Part shown: positions 1-9,621 of the stretch, one piece after another
Layout of the letters: the number at the start of each line of letters is the position of its first letter
How positions within the stretch are numbered: position 1 is the stretch's first letter
Assembly (NCBI GenBank): GCA_023387655.1
Contig: JAEWHR010000246.1
Span: 1 to 33,344 of the forward strand
Source: Bacillota bacterium
Lineage (GTDB): Bacteria > Bacillota > Clostridia > Lachnospirales > Lachnospiraceae
DNA length: 33,344 nt
Direction of reading: 5' to 3'
The notes under the pieces: model-generated
Seen by the model: the letters and a program-made list of their open reading frames with translations, nothing else
Databases searched by the model: none
Told to the model about the DNA's origin: nothing
Position numbers and translations under genes: made by a program

Positions 1-782
1 AAATTAGTTTTTACATCCATCTCGATATCAAGTGGCGAATTTGCTGCTGCCATGGTATTATGGACACCACCCCAATCGGATATAATGGTTCCATCATATC
101 CCCATTCTTCTCTTAAGATGGTTCCAAGAAGATCGGAATTTTGACAACACTGCTCACCTCGGAACTTATTGTACGCTCCCATAATCGAATAGCTTCCACC
201 TTTTTTTATCGCGGCATGAAATCCAGGTAAATAGATTTCATAAAGGGCCCTATCCTCTAAATCCGTATCTACTGCTAAACGATCTGTCTCTTGATTATTA
301 ACAGCAAAATGCTTTACACATGCTGCAACATCATTTTCTTGAATTCCCTGAATCATAGAGCTTGCTAACTCTTCAATTAGTTTTGGGTCTTCGCTCATGT
401 ATTCAAAGTTTCTACCGCAAAGAGGGCTTCTCTTAATGTTAATCCCAGGAGCCAGAATAACATCCTTCCCTCTTCCCCTAGCTTCACTACCAAGAACCTG
501 CCCCGCCGTATAAGCAAGATCTTTATTCCATGTTGCTGCTATTGCACTGTTACTTGGAAGACTTGATACATAATCATCTGTATTGCAAGCAAGAAACCAT
601 CTTTGGTCTTCAAACTCTCTACGAACCCCCATAGGACCATCCGACATTTTCAACGAAGGAATACCAAGACGCTCTACTCCACCACTACGAAAGATGCCAT
701 TACCATGAATCAACCCAATCTTTTCTTCCAAGGTCATCTGACTTAATAATTCTTCGATTACTGTTTCATTTACCTTCTTCAA
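1..782 (-). CDS. GH3 family beta-glycosidase (partial, N-terminal 260 codons)
   Basis: The left edge cuts this gene, leaving the N-terminal part of a glycoside hydrolase family 3 barrel domain. Readable family marks are the opening MTLEEKIG, then SDGPMGVR, the KHFAVNNQE segment and SDWGG near the edge, whose Asp is the expected catalytic nucleophile. There is no signal peptide, so the enzyme should act in the cytoplasm, most likely removing terminal beta-linked glucose (or xylose) from imported oligosaccharides. I chose a TTG start at 780-782 because AAAAGGA lies 8 nt upstream; the first in-frame ATG would cut off conserved sequence just before MTLEEK. It begins 31 nt after the GH31 gene and is probably co-transcribed with it. 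Family assignment is secure; the exact substrate cannot be read from this fragment. Confidence 0.9.
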   Translation of the reverse strand, partial: MKKVNETVIEELLSQMTLEEKIGLIHGNGIFRSGGVERLGIPSLKMSDGPMGVRREFEDQRWFLACNTDDYVSSLPSNSAIAATWNKDLAYTAGQVLGSEARGRGKDVILAPGINIKRSPLCGRNFEYMSEDPKLIEELASSMIQGIQENDVAACVKHFAVNNQETDRLAVDTDLEDRALYEIYLPGFHAAIKKGGSYSIMGAYNKFRGEQCCQNSDLLGTILREEWGYDGTIISDWGGVHNTMAAANSPLDIEMDVKTN

Positions 783-813
783 AATATCACAATCCTTTTC
801 TATTATATTATTT

Positions 814-3153
814 TTAAAGTATAGCAGTAGCTACTATGGATTCTTGTGCCAGTATAACTGTGTCATTTCCACTTACGTTAAACTTAGCACCCTCTACACT
901 TTTTACAACATAGTTCTTTAATATAATACTTATTGGTTCTTTCGATATTAGATTTAATGTTATCTTACCACTGTTTAATAATGCGCTAATAATGACAGCC
1001 TTCTCTCCAGTTTCTTGATAAACAGTAGTAGTTGTTTCTACTCCTTCTTGTAACTCATATATTTTTAATTCAATATTCTTTGTATAATCGTAAACAGCTC
1101 CTTGATCTTTTAATCCAGAGGAAATAATACTACCTTGCTTTACATAGAGTGGTATACTTAGATAACCATGCTTTTCCTCATACCATCTTCCACCCTCTCT
1201 AACTTCATCAGTCAGATAATTAGTCCATTTCCCTTCAGGAAGATAATAATGAGCCATGCTATCTTCATTGAAAATAGGAGCCACTAATAAGCTGTCACCT
1301 AATAAATACTGTTTATCTAAGTAGGAGCAATTTGGATCCTTCGTGTATTCCATCACCATACTTCTCATCATTGGAATCCCTGTTTGTGAGGTCTCAATAG
1401 CATTGCGATAAAGATATGGCATAAGGGAGCATTTTAACTCTGTAAAGAAACGAACAACATCAACTGCCTCTTCATCGTAAGCCCATGGAACACGGTAAGA
1501 AGTGCTTCCATGAAGTCTTGAATGGGTAGACAATAATCCAAATGCTGCCCAGCGCTTATATACATCCGGCGTTGAAGTGCTTTCAAATCCTCCGATATCA
1601 TGACTCCAATACCCAAAACCTGACATCGTTAGAGATAAACCGCCACGTAAGCTTTCTTCCATAGATTCATAATCAGACCAACAGTCACCACCCCAATGAA
1701 CAGGAAACTTCTGCCCACCTGTAGTAGCTGATCTAGCAAATAATATTGCTTCTTCTTTTCCCTTACAACTAACCAAAACTTCATAAACAGTTTTATTGTA
1801 TAGGTAGGTATAATAATTATGCATTTTCATAGGATCGGAACCATCGTAGTAAACAACATCAGTAGGGATTCTCTCACCGAAATCTGTTTTAAAACTATCC
1901 ACTCCCATATCAAGTAAAGCTTTTAGCTTCTCGCCAAACCACTTACATGCTTCAGGGTTCGTAAAGTCAACAATCGCCATACCTGGTTGCCACATATCCC
2001 ATTGCCATACATCTCCGTTCTTTCTCTTTAGGAAATATCCTCCCTTTACTCCTTCTTCAAATAATATGGATTCCTGACCAATATAGCTGTTAATCCAAAC
2101 ACAGATTTTTAAGCCTTTTGATTTTAGTCTAGCTAACATGTTCTTTGGATCAGGGAATACTCTACTATCCCATGTAAAATCAGACCAACAAAAATCCTTC
2201 ATCCAGAAACAATCAAAATGAAATACTCCTAAATGAATTCCACGGTCTAACATACCATCTACAAAACTATTTACGGTCTCTTCATCATAATTTGTTGTAA
2301 AGGAGGTAGATAACCAAAGTCCAAAGGTCCATGGTGCCGGAAGTCCAGGTTTTCCAGTTAAATCGGTATAACGGGCTAGTACCTGCTTCATATCAGGGCC
2401 ATTAATGATAAAGTAATCGAGGCATTCTCCAGGTACAGAGAAACCTACTTTTGTTACCATCTCAGAACCGATTTCAAAAGAAACCTTTTCTGGATGATTT
2501 ACAAATACGCCATACCCTTTGTTTGTTATGTAAAATGGAATATTCTTATAAGATTGTTCGGTAGAGGTACCGCCATCTTCATTCCAAATATCAAGAGATT
2601 GACCATTTCTTACAAGCGGTGTGAATCTCTCTCCAAGACCATACACAAGTTCACCCACAGAAAGTGTTAGTTGCTCTCTCATATAAGTATTCTCTTCACC
2701 ACCATCATCGTAAGCAAGTCCTTGCCAATCAGTCTTCATATAGCTAAGATCACGCCAGCCACTCGCAGTTAATTTTTCATTTCCTCGGTAATAAGTGAAT
2801 GCTGCATTTGACTTTTGTACCTCTAGACGTAGATTACCATTCTTAATGACTAAAGTATCTTCTGTATCTTCACACTCTAAAGCACAAGCTCCTGATAAAT
2901 CTAATTCAAACTCGGGACTTTTCTTTCTTACCCCCATATAGTGATGAGTCTTAACACGCAAAACTTCTGGCGCTGGTGCAGTAATGAATATCGTGAGATT
3001 CACACCTCCAAGGGTATCTCCTCGATGATTGATACGGTGCGTTGTAGTTAGAATTCTAACCTCATTCTCTTTGATTTGATAATCGTAAACTTGGGCCGGC
3101 GAAAAACACTCTGTACCTTGCTTTTGTAACCAGCAACCATTACTAAACTTCAT
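814..3153 (-). CDS. yicI: GH31 alpha-xylosidase, YicI-like
   Basis: The protein (779 aa) aligns from end to end by eye with E. coli YicI (772 aa). Shared segments include LVRNGQ, DGGTSTEQ, IPFY, TTNYDE, FHFDCFWMK and HGSTSYRVPWAYD. The GH31 nucleophile is Asp424 in FKTDFGERIP and the acid/base is Asp490 in HWGGDC. Both sit 8 residues later than YicI Asp416 and Asp482, so the active site is intact. YicI-type enzymes release alpha-1,6-linked xylose from the non-reducing end of xyloglucan oligosaccharides (isoprimeverose units). There is no signal peptide, so it should be cytoplasmic. The start is supported by AGGAGGT a few bases upstream. A short inverted repeat with GTGTG/CACAC arms lies just upstream at 3169-3184. 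GH3 follows 31 nt downstream. Confidence 0.95.
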   Translation of the reverse strand: MKFSNGCWLQKQGTECFSPAQVYDYQIKENEVRILTTTHRINHRGDTLGGVNLTIFITAPAPEVLRVKTHHYMGVRKKSPEFELDLSGACALECEDTEDTLVIKNGNLRLEVQKSNAAFTYYRGNEKLTASGWRDLSYMKTDWQGLAYDDGGEENTYMREQLTLSVGELVYGLGERFTPLVRNGQSLDIWNEDGGTSTEQSYKNIPFYITNKGYGVFVNHPEKVSFEIGSEMVTKVGFSVPGECLDYFIINGPDMKQVLARYTDLTGKPGLPAPWTFGLWLSTSFTTNYDEETVNSFVDGMLDRGIHLGVFHFDCFWMKDFCWSDFTWDSRVFPDPKNMLARLKSKGLKICVWINSYIGQESILFEEGVKGGYFLKRKNGDVWQWDMWQPGMAIVDFTNPEACKWFGEKLKALLDMGVDSFKTDFGERIPTDVVYYDGSDPMKMHNYYTYLYNKTVYEVLVSCKGKEEAILFARSATTGGQKFPVHWGGDCWSDYESMEESLRGGLSLTMSGFGYWSHDIGGFESTSTPDVYKRWAAFGLLSTHSRLHGSTSYRVPWAYDEEAVDVVRFFTELKCSLMPYLYRNAIETSQTGIPMMRSMVMEYTKDPNCSYLDKQYLLGDSLLVAPIFNEDSMAHYYLPEGKWTNYLTDEVREGGRWYEEKHGYLSIPLYVKQGSIISSGLKDQGAVYDYTKNIELKIYELQEGVETTTTVYQETGEKAVIISALLNSGKITLNLISKEPISIILKNYVVKSVEGAKFNVSGNDTVILAQESIVATAIL

Positions 3154-3278
3154 AACTACCTCCTATCTGTGTGATCTAGCACACGTATGATTTATGAAAA
3201 AAATGGCTCATGAGAGACTTTCTTTGATTTGAGACGCATTTTCTCACACTAATCAAGATTCTAGCGCTATAGCCCATT

Positions 3279-3917
3279 TCATTCACTTATAACTGCTCTC
3301 TTTCTATCCTTCTCTTCTGTCTTATGGAATATCTTTAATATGTATGCACAGGAGATATAAACAATTGCCCCTGGTCCTAATAATATAAATAAGAAAATCG
3401 TAGTAATATTCCATAATCCTATAGCCAATACCGCAGCTACCATAGCTAATATAATGATCGTTCTAACTATATAGCGTAATGAAAGTAAAAACGAATTACG
3501 AATCATGTGAAAGATTGTGTTTTCGTACCTGGCAGTTAATGCAAATGCATATAAAAAACTAAAGATATAAATCACAGTTCCGATAAAAGTGCAAACAATC
3601 ATCCCAATAGGGCGTTTCGATGCAATGTTAAAACAATAATTGTAGTTAACCCATAATACATAGCCAAAAAATAAACTCAAAATCCCAAGGATACTTCCTT
3701 GCCAAAAATTTTCTAAAAAAGCCTTAAAAAACATCTTGCTGATATAGGTTTCTTCATTTACCACTAGCTTTAACCCTACATAATAAGCCGCTGTTGTTGA
3801 CGCCCCTATGGTAACAATAGGTAGACTACATAACAGCCATAATAGACTTAGTACTAATATGTCCGTCATCTTCTGCATGAAGCGGTATATCGGACTATTC
3901 ATACTAAAAAAACTCAT
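3279..3917 (-). CDS. YesL-like DUF624 membrane protein
   Basis: This 212-aa integral membrane protein resembles the DUF624/YesL family. Its N-terminus has the typical pattern of a short amphipathic stretch, a hydrophobic span and a CSLPIVTIGAS-like turn. About five hydrophobic segments follow, and the last is trailed by a basic C-terminus. YesL-type proteins are commonly encoded beside YesMN two-component systems and Lpl-type sugar ABC transporters, as here, but their biochemical role is not established. The ATG has a good ribosome site (GGAGGTG, 6 nt spacing). It is separated from the upstream solute-binding gene by a terminator and from the downstream GH31 gene by 125 nt, so it may head a DUF624-GH31-GH3 unit. 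Confidence 0.85.
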   Translation of the reverse strand: MSFFSMNSPIYRFMQKMTDILVLSLLWLLCSLPIVTIGASTTAAYYVGLKLVVNEETYISKMFFKAFLENFWQGSILGILSLFFGYVLWVNYNYCFNIASKRPIGMIVCTFIGTVIYIFSFLYAFALTARYENTIFHMIRNSFLLSLRYIVRTIIILAMVAAVLAIGLWNITTIFLFILLGPGAIVYISCAYILKIFHKTEEKDRKRAVISE

Positions 3918-4065
3918 ACTTTCACCTCCATTAAACTTATTATACCATAGTGCTAGAGGGATAAAAATACAACATTCTTTCTTCTTAGATGTATTATGTT
4001 ATAATCCTTCAACCTCATTGTCATACACTTACTTTTTACTTATGAATTGCAGACAAGTTTTCGAA

Positions 4066-4107
4066 AAATTTTTAAAAGGGGTGTCGCACTGTTTAATGCG
4101 CCACCCC
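4066..4107 (-). terminator. Rho-independent terminator after the solute-binding protein gene
   Basis: The arms GGGGTG (4078-4083) and CACCCC (4102-4107) pair, followed inward by one mismatch and CGCA/TGCG, around an 8-nt loop. On the minus strand the stem is followed by TTTT, five A and a second T run (4066-4077). It lies about 20 bp past the stop codon of the solute-binding protein gene. Confidence 0.85.
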
Positions 4108-4128
4108 AAAAATACTCCCTAATCGCTA

Positions 4129-5850
4129 TTAGTTACCCCAGAAAGATACCTGCTCTTGAATGATCGTTGTTAACATCTCTTCTGCTTCGACTCTACCTGC
4201 CTTGTCTAAATCAGTCATGAACTTCTCCCATGTAGCATCAAACTGATCTGGTGCACAGATGATAGCTTTAATCATGGATGGCCAAGCAATATCATTTAAT
4301 GCTGTTTCTAAGTCATTAAATTCTGCTGGTTTTGTTTGTGCCCAAACTGCAGCATATGGAGGAACTTTAAATTCTTCTGGCTGAGGGAAGATATCTGTTA
4401 ACATCTCCGCATTCCATGCAGCTAACGCTTTCTTTTCTTCCGCATGATAGTTTTCTATTATGAAGCTCTTACTATTTGTAGTATAGGTACTTCCAGTAGG
4501 ATCTTCTGCACCGTTACCATAGCATGGGAATGGATAGTTATGGAATCCAATACCGGTAGTTTCTTTGTAATTGATATCGTTTGTTGCCTTTTCAATCTCT
4601 TCCGGTGTTCTATAACGCTGACCATTCTCGTCAATAAAATAGTTTACATCTTTAATACCCCAGTTTAAAAGAACCTGAGCTTCATCACTACAGATCCAAT
4701 TAAGGAACTTAATTGCTCTTACTGGATCTTTACAAGCTGTGGTGATAGCAACACCCCAACCTACGGAAAGACCTTGATTCATTAATGTGGAACACTTAAT
4801 ATCAGAACTCATTGTCACTGGAAGACCTGCATAGGTTCTATTATATTTACCGTCAGTCTTAAGAACTTTTTCGCCATCTGCATAATCCCAATTAGCATCA
4901 AGAATTCCAAGAACACGACCAGATGCAATCTTAGCAATATAATCATCATGTGTTTGAGTTGCAAAATCCTTATCGAGAATACCCTCATTATACATTCTGT
5001 TTAACCACTGGAAGTATTCCTTCTGTCCAGGAGCGGCATGCTTATAATATGCCTGATAGTTGTTTTCATCATCGATAATCCACTGACCATTGTCTGGAGA
5101 ACCATTTGCAATGAAACCTGCTGGATTTGCAAGAGTGATATACCAATGCCAGTCGGCACAGGAAATACTTAAGCCAATGGTATCAAGTCCGTCAATCTGT
5201 GGATTTTCCTTTTTGTAATTTCTTATCATCTCTTCATACTCAGCTAAAGTATAAGGAATCTTGTAATTATTTGCTTCAAGTACAGCCCACTGTAACTGTG
5301 CAGTACCAGAGGTTGTGAAAGCGGTATCACCAACACCATTACTGCAAAGCATATAAATTGATTGGTCATCTTTACTGTTTTTCAAACGGTTGTAATTATC
5401 ACCATACAACTTCTTAATGTTAGGACCATATTCCTCAATCAATGGAGCCATATCAATTAATGCACCCGCATCGATTAAAGCATCTGCATCACCCTTTGCA
5501 AAAATCATATCTGGATAATCTTCAGAAGCAATCATTAGAGCAACTCTTTGATCATCACCTGCAACTGGATAATCAGTTTTTAATGTTACACCAGTAGCTT
5601 CTGTAATTGCTTGTGCAACTGGATCTGACCAAGGATCTTCCTGTCCATCTGCATTGTAGAAGGTGAAGGTTATCGGATCTAATTTTTCTTCTGGAACTTC
5701 CGTTGGATCTGCAACTGCAGCCTGGGTTGCCGTAGGAGCAGTTGTTGGTGTTAAATCACTGTTTACAGGATCGCCGCCCTTCTTACCGCATCCTGATGCC
5801 ACCACCATGGTTAATGATAACAAAATTGCCAATACTTTTTTGTTTTTCAT
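4129..5850 (-). CDS. ABC transporter solute-binding lipoprotein (LplA-like, family 1)
   Basis: The protein (573 aa) has a lipoprotein signal: basic MKNKK, a hydrophobic core, then ASGC with the acylated cysteine at residue 21. A Pro/Thr-rich linker follows to about residue 55. The rest is a large extracellular sugar-binding fold of the LplA/YtcQ kind, with many Trp and Tyr residues suited to sugar stacking and repeated WG/NWGI segments. It should present oligosaccharides to the two permeases encoded just upstream. The order permease, permease, binding protein and the length above 500 aa are typical of the carbohydrate uptake family that lacks a dedicated ATPase. A hairpin sits between it and the upstream permease, consistent with separate control of binding-protein level. 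The ligand cannot be named from sequence; the linked hydrolases suggest a hemicellulose oligosaccharide. Confidence 0.92.
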   Translation of the reverse strand: MKNKKVLAILLSLTMVVASGCGKKGGDPVNSDLTPTTAPTATQAAVADPTEVPEEKLDPITFTFYNADGQEDPWSDPVAQAITEATGVTLKTDYPVAGDDQRVALMIASEDYPDMIFAKGDADALIDAGALIDMAPLIEEYGPNIKKLYGDNYNRLKNSKDDQSIYMLCSNGVGDTAFTTSGTAQLQWAVLEANNYKIPYTLAEYEEMIRNYKKENPQIDGLDTIGLSISCADWHWYITLANPAGFIANGSPDNGQWIIDDENNYQAYYKHAAPGQKEYFQWLNRMYNEGILDKDFATQTHDDYIAKIASGRVLGILDANWDYADGEKVLKTDGKYNRTYAGLPVTMSSDIKCSTLMNQGLSVGWGVAITTACKDPVRAIKFLNWICSDEAQVLLNWGIKDVNYFIDENGQRYRTPEEIEKATNDINYKETTGIGFHNYPFPCYGNGAEDPTGSTYTTNSKSFIIENYHAEEKKALAAWNAEMLTDIFPQPEEFKVPPYAAVWAQTKPAEFNDLETALNDIAWPSMIKAIICAPDQFDATWEKFMTDLDKAGRVEAEEMLTTIIQEQVSFWGN

Positions 5851-5893
5851 AATATATCCCCCTGCTATAATTTTTTTACAACCACTCTATTAC

Positions 5894-5966
5894 TTACCAT
5901 TTGGTAATGTAATGGGGTGTTGTATTTATTTAACCATTCCTTTCTAGTCCTTTGGAATGGATTAAA
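5894..5966 (-). promoter_or_regulatory. Hairpins in the gap between lplC-like and binding-protein genes
   Basis: CCATTCC (5934-5940) pairs with GGAATGG (5954-5960), and the stem extends past one bulge by TTTAA/TTAAA. It begins directly at the permease stop codon. A second short palindrome, TTACCA-TT-TGGTAA, is at 5894-5907. On the minus strand there is no T run after the stems, so these look more like an mRNA processing or stability element than a terminator. Confidence 0.4.
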
Positions 5967-6872
5967 TCAATCCTTTACTGCTCCTAACGTCATTCCTCCA
6001 ACGAAATATTTCTGTAGGAATGGATAAACAACAACAATAGGAAGCGTAGCTACAATTGTAATTGCCATACGAATTGCTTGTGGTGTTATAGAGTTTGCTA
6101 AAATCTCAACATTTTGACCATGGGTCTTTCCAGGATCAATACCTGTCTTATTTACAATCTCATACATCATATACTGCAATGTCTTTAAATTCGGTGCGTA
6201 TAGATAAGTGTCCATAAATCCATTCCACTGACCAACCGCTAGAAAAAGCGCAACCGTCGCAAGTACCGGTTTACAAAGTGGAACGATAATTCGATACCAT
6301 ATCTTAAAATCAGACGCTCCATCAATTCTAGCGGATTCTTGCAATGCCTCTGGTAAACCATCTATAAAAGATCGGATTAAGATGACATTATAGACCCAGA
6401 TGATACCAGGAATAATATAAACTAAAAAGTTATTTCTAAGACCTAAGGTCCTTGTAATCAATAGATATTCTGGTACCAAGCCACCACTGACATACATAGT
6501 AATTACAAATAATGCAGTAAAAAGTTTACGGAAATAAAAATCCCTTCTACTTAGCGTATAAGCGAGCATTGCGGTACATACAACCCCTGATATGGTACCA
6601 ACAATAGTTCTTGCAATTGACATCATTAATGGCGGTAACAGATTTTTCTCAGTAAAGAGATATTTGTAGTTCGCTAATGTAAATACCCTAGGAATTAACA
6701 TATTGGAACCTCTTAAGGTATCCGTAGCATCATTTAACGATATTGCTAGTACATTAATAAATGGATACAATGTAATAAATAATACGATTATAAAAAACAT
6801 AATTAAAAAGTAATCAAATGGTGTCTTTCGATTTATGTAGTTAAGTTTATGTTTATTTCTCTTCATCGTCAC
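5967..6872 (-). CDS. Sugar ABC transporter permease, LplC/YtcP-like
   Basis: This 301-aa membrane protein has about six hydrophobic spans. The permease EAA loop reads EALQESARIDGAS followed by a P-L-C-K-P turn at roughly residues 195-225, which is the site that contacts the ATPase. The C-terminus ends in GGMTLGAVKD, a typical ending for this CUT1 subfamily. With the neighbouring LplB-like permease it should form the membrane channel of an oligosaccharide importer. The start ATG overlaps a short MTMKR leader with an AGGAGG-like site. It lies 6 nt downstream of the partner permease, so the two are surely co-transcribed. No ATPase gene is present in the window, so the complex presumably uses a shared MsmX/MsmK-type ATPase. 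Confidence 0.93.
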   Translation of the reverse strand: MTMKRNKHKLNYINRKTPFDYFLIMFFIIVLFITLYPFINVLAISLNDATDTLRGSNMLIPRVFTLANYKYLFTEKNLLPPLMMSIARTIVGTISGVVCTAMLAYTLSRRDFYFRKLFTALFVITMYVSGGLVPEYLLITRTLGLRNNFLVYIIPGIIWVYNVILIRSFIDGLPEALQESARIDGASDFKIWYRIIVPLCKPVLATVALFLAVGQWNGFMDTYLYAPNLKTLQYMMYEIVNKTGIDPGKTHGQNVEILANSITPQAIRMAITIVATLPIVVVYPFLQKYFVGGMTLGAVKD

Positions 6873-6878
6873 CCCTCC

Positions 6879-7832
6879 TTATATTAGCCTGCTGTCACTA
6901 ATTCGACCAGCAACCTTATTCGCTACAAGAAGCAGGAAAACACTAATCGCAGACTGGAATACACCAATCGCGGTACCTAAACCATAATTTTGAGATCCAA
7001 TTCCCTTTGTATATGCATACCAAGTTAGAACCTCTGCATAATCTTTTACAATACCGTTACCAAGTAACATCTGACGTTCCATTCCAATACCTAGAACACC
7101 ACCAATACTCATAATTAATAATACAATAATGGTTGGCCGAATTCCTGGTAAGGTAATATGCCACATCCTACGAAATCTACCGGCTCCATCGACTTTCGCT
7201 GCCTCGTAAAGTCCTTGGTCAATTCCAGTCATTGCTGAGAGGTAAATGATTGCATCCCATCCACATTCTTTCCATGCATTAATTACACAAACGATAAGCC
7301 AAAATGCTGGTGAATTAGAAGTCATAAAACGTACTTCTTTTATACCTAAGCTTCCGAGAAAATCATTAATCACCCCAGTATCCCCTAGAAACATCTTTGC
7401 AATACTAGCAATAATAACCCATGAAACAAAGTGTGGTAAGTAAGATACTGTCTGTGTCACTTTTTTAAATCTAACATTTCTAACTTCATTTAATAAAAGG
7501 GCAAAGGAGATAGCAGAAAAAAATCCAATTACTAACCCAATCAAACTAGTTCCAATGGTGTTTTTTAATACTTGAAGAAATCTTGGATCTACGAATAACT
7601 TTTTGAAATGTTCAAAGTAAACCCAATCTCTCTCCCATACTGACAACGCAAACGATTTCGGTCTTACTTCTTGGAAGGCCATGGTCCATCCCCATAACGG
7701 TAAAAACTTAAATATAATAAGCCAAATTACAAATGGTAATGACATAGCCAATAAATAACGTTGCTTTATCAGTAGCTTAAAGGTTAGTTTCTGTTTACGC
7801 TTTTTCGCCTTTTGATTCTTATTTCCGTCCAT
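6879..7832 (-). CDS. Sugar ABC transporter permease, LplB/YteP-like
   Basis: The protein (317 aa) opens with a Lys-rich cytoplasmic tail and a first span in YLLAMSLPFVIWLIIF. Next comes the FLPLWGW and FQEVRPKS region characteristic of LplB/YteP permeases. The EAA loop is GLYEAAKVDGAGRFRRMW, followed by an ITLPGIRPT turn near residues 205-230. It pairs with the LplC-like permease immediately downstream. This is the first gene of the transporter unit. It follows the response-regulator gene across a 257-bp gap that carries a candidate promoter and a cre-like site, so the transporter is probably transcribed separately from the two-component genes and may be the target of that regulator. Confidence 0.93.
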   Translation of the reverse strand: MDGNKNQKAKKRKQKLTFKLLIKQRYLLAMSLPFVIWLIIFKFLPLWGWTMAFQEVRPKSFALSVWERDWVYFEHFKKLFVDPRFLQVLKNTIGTSLIGLVIGFFSAISFALLLNEVRNVRFKKVTQTVSYLPHFVSWVIIASIAKMFLGDTGVINDFLGSLGIKEVRFMTSNSPAFWLIVCVINAWKECGWDAIIYLSAMTGIDQGLYEAAKVDGAGRFRRMWHITLPGIRPTIIVLLIMSIGGVLGIGMERQMLLGNGIVKDYAEVLTWYAYTKGIGSQNYGLGTAIGVFQSAISVFLLLVANKVAGRISDSRLI

Positions 7833-7921
7833 GAACTATCCCCCTTCGTTATCTTGCCTTTATTATACTTGGGAAACTTTAGATATAATACCCATATTTT
7901 TTTTTAAAAAATACCTAAATA

Positions 7922-7950
7922 TTTATACATTATCTCTAGTTTTTTAACAA
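7922..7950 (-). promoter_or_regulatory. Candidate sigma-A promoter of the ABC transporter operon
   Basis: On the minus strand TTGTTA (7945-7950) and TATAAA (7922-7927) are spaced by exactly 17 bp, giving a leader of about 85 nt to the first permease. Another TATAAT-like -10 nearer the gene (around 7860) lacks a convincing -35, so the assignment is tentative. Confidence 0.45.
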
Positions 7951-7982
7951 AGAAAAGAAAAAAAGCTATGAATTATGCTATA

Positions 7983-7996
7983 AGAAATCGTTTTCA
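7983..7996. promoter_or_regulatory. cre-like site (CcpA) upstream of the ABC transporter operon
   Basis: The minus strand reads TGAAAACGATTTCT, matching the cre consensus TGWAANCGNTNWCA at 13 of 14 positions; only the final A differs. It lies about 33 bp upstream of the candidate -35 of the transporter promoter. CcpA control of sugar uptake is usual in Firmicutes, but binding here is inference. Confidence 0.45.
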
Positions 7997-8089
7997 AAGA
8001 TATATTATTAACCTTTGATATCAATTCTCATCCAATCCATAGCTTGAGAACGTAACAAATAGGGCACACTAACACTTTCCCCATTCCTC

Positions 8090-9613
8090 TTATCCTTTTG
8101 GTTTCAGTTTTTGAAATTCCTTTGGACTTAACCCTACATACTTTTTAAACTTGTTATAGAAATAATCAATGTTACTAAATCCTACTTTCTCAGAAACTTG
8201 ATATACCTTAAAGTCCTGCTCCAACAGGAGTTTTTTAGCATTTTCTATTCGTATAGAATCTAATATATTATTAAACCCTTCTCCCATCTCCTTCTTAAAT
8301 AACTTTCCAAGATAGGCGCTGTTATAGTTAAAGGTTTTCGCTATATTTTCAAGTTTTAAATCTTTATCATAATTCTTTTCCATATAAGCATAAACACGCT
8401 TTGCTATATTATCCGAAGTAGATCCTGCTACGATTTCACTCATAGACTTACAAAACTCTACCGCTTCATAAATTAAGTCGTCAATACTATTACAACTTTT
8501 AATCTGCTCTCGCAGTTGATTTAAACTTGGAAATTCAGTTTTCTTTTGATCATACTTTGATAGTAATCTGCTATGTAATAAAATTAAATTTTGAGCTACT
8601 AATAGTTTAATGTCCGACTCTTTTAATAAGCTAAACCTTGCATATTGCTCTAGTTTGCCCATGGTAAATTCAATTCCATCTACATCCCCAATATCAACGT
8701 AGCTACCAAGTTGATCTAAGATTATATCCACTGTTATCTGCCCTACACTCTCTGGTAAGTCAATTGTAATTACACGCTTATTACTATATAGAAAACGATG
8801 CTCCCAGAAAAATCTTGCAGATTCATAAGAAAATTTAATATCTTGCCACTGTTTCACTGTATGACCTAGAAAAACAAAAGGAATTTCCATATGTTTTGCT
8901 TCCATACGTTCTATATTTTGCTCAAATTGTTTTGCTGCTTCTAAAAATGAGTATGCCTTACAAAGTAAGACCATGTTTTCATCCATCAATATTCGATCTA
9001 TCTGATTCATATCTTTGGTTAAAGCATTGATACATTCCTCACTTGGAATTGTAGAATTCTCTGTATTTTTCATAGATATTACAGCACAACAAAAGAATTG
9101 GTATTTAAACTCCAATCCATACAATTTCATATCTTTTTTAAGCTCTTCAGAACCGTTATTCGGGAGTAAAAGTCTACGAATCACGTCTTGCCTTGCAATT
9201 AATTCACTTTTAGTAAAGTAGTCATCACGGCTTTTCTTCGCCTCGAGTTCCGCTAATACTTCCTCTACGTTGTTTATTAATTCTTCTTCATCAATTGGTT
9301 TTAATAAGTATGCCCTCACTCCTAAGGAAACTGCTTGTTTCGCAAATTCAAAATCTGAATACCCAGTAAGAATGATAAACTTTCCCTCATATCCCTGTTT
9401 TCTTGCTTCTTGTATTAGTTCTATCCCACTCATACCAGGCATCTTAACATCCACAAGTACCAAATCTGGATTAAATTTCATTACCTTTTTAAATCCATCC
9501 TTACCATCAATCCCCTCAGCACATACATAAAACTGATAATCTTCCCATGGAATTAAATCCTTAATCCCTGAGCGTACAATTGGTTCATCATCGATGATCA
9601 TTAGTTGATACAT
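8090..9613 (-). CDS. YesN-type response regulator (REC + AraC HTH)
   Basis: The 507-aa protein begins with a receiver domain: acidic IIDDE at residues 6-10, phosphoacceptor Asp55 in LVLVDVKMPG, and the KP of LLKPID near residue 106. A long middle region of roughly 280 residues follows. It ends in an AraC-type double helix-turn-helix over about the last 100 residues, with the signature AKKLLLEQDFKVYQVSEKVG followed by FYNKFKKYVGLSPKEF. It is the DNA-binding partner of the YesM-type kinase encoded 8 nt upstream. The likely target is the adjacent transporter and hydrolase operon, since YesN-family regulators usually control linked sugar-uptake genes. No operator could be assigned from this single locus. 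Confidence 0.94.
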   Translation of the reverse strand: MYQLMIIDDEPIVRSGIKDLIPWEDYQFYVCAEGIDGKDGFKKVMKFNPDLVLVDVKMPGMSGIELIQEARKQGYEGKFIILTGYSDFEFAKQAVSLGVRAYLLKPIDEEELINNVEEVLAELEAKKSRDDYFTKSELIARQDVIRRLLLPNNGSEELKKDMKLYGLEFKYQFFCCAVISMKNTENSTIPSEECINALTKDMNQIDRILMDENMVLLCKAYSFLEAAKQFEQNIERMEAKHMEIPFVFLGHTVKQWQDIKFSYESARFFWEHRFLYSNKRVITIDLPESVGQITVDIILDQLGSYVDIGDVDGIEFTMGKLEQYARFSLLKESDIKLLVAQNLILLHSRLLSKYDQKKTEFPSLNQLREQIKSCNSIDDLIYEAVEFCKSMSEIVAGSTSDNIAKRVYAYMEKNYDKDLKLENIAKTFNYNSAYLGKLFKKEMGEGFNNILDSIRIENAKKLLLEQDFKVYQVSEKVGFSNIDYFYNKFKKYVGLSPKEFQKLKPKG

Positions 9614-9621
9614 AGCAAGTT

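Noticed and set aside
1..782. Truncated GH3 pseudogene
   Set aside because: The frame is intact to the window edge with conserved motifs; it is cut only by the window boundary.
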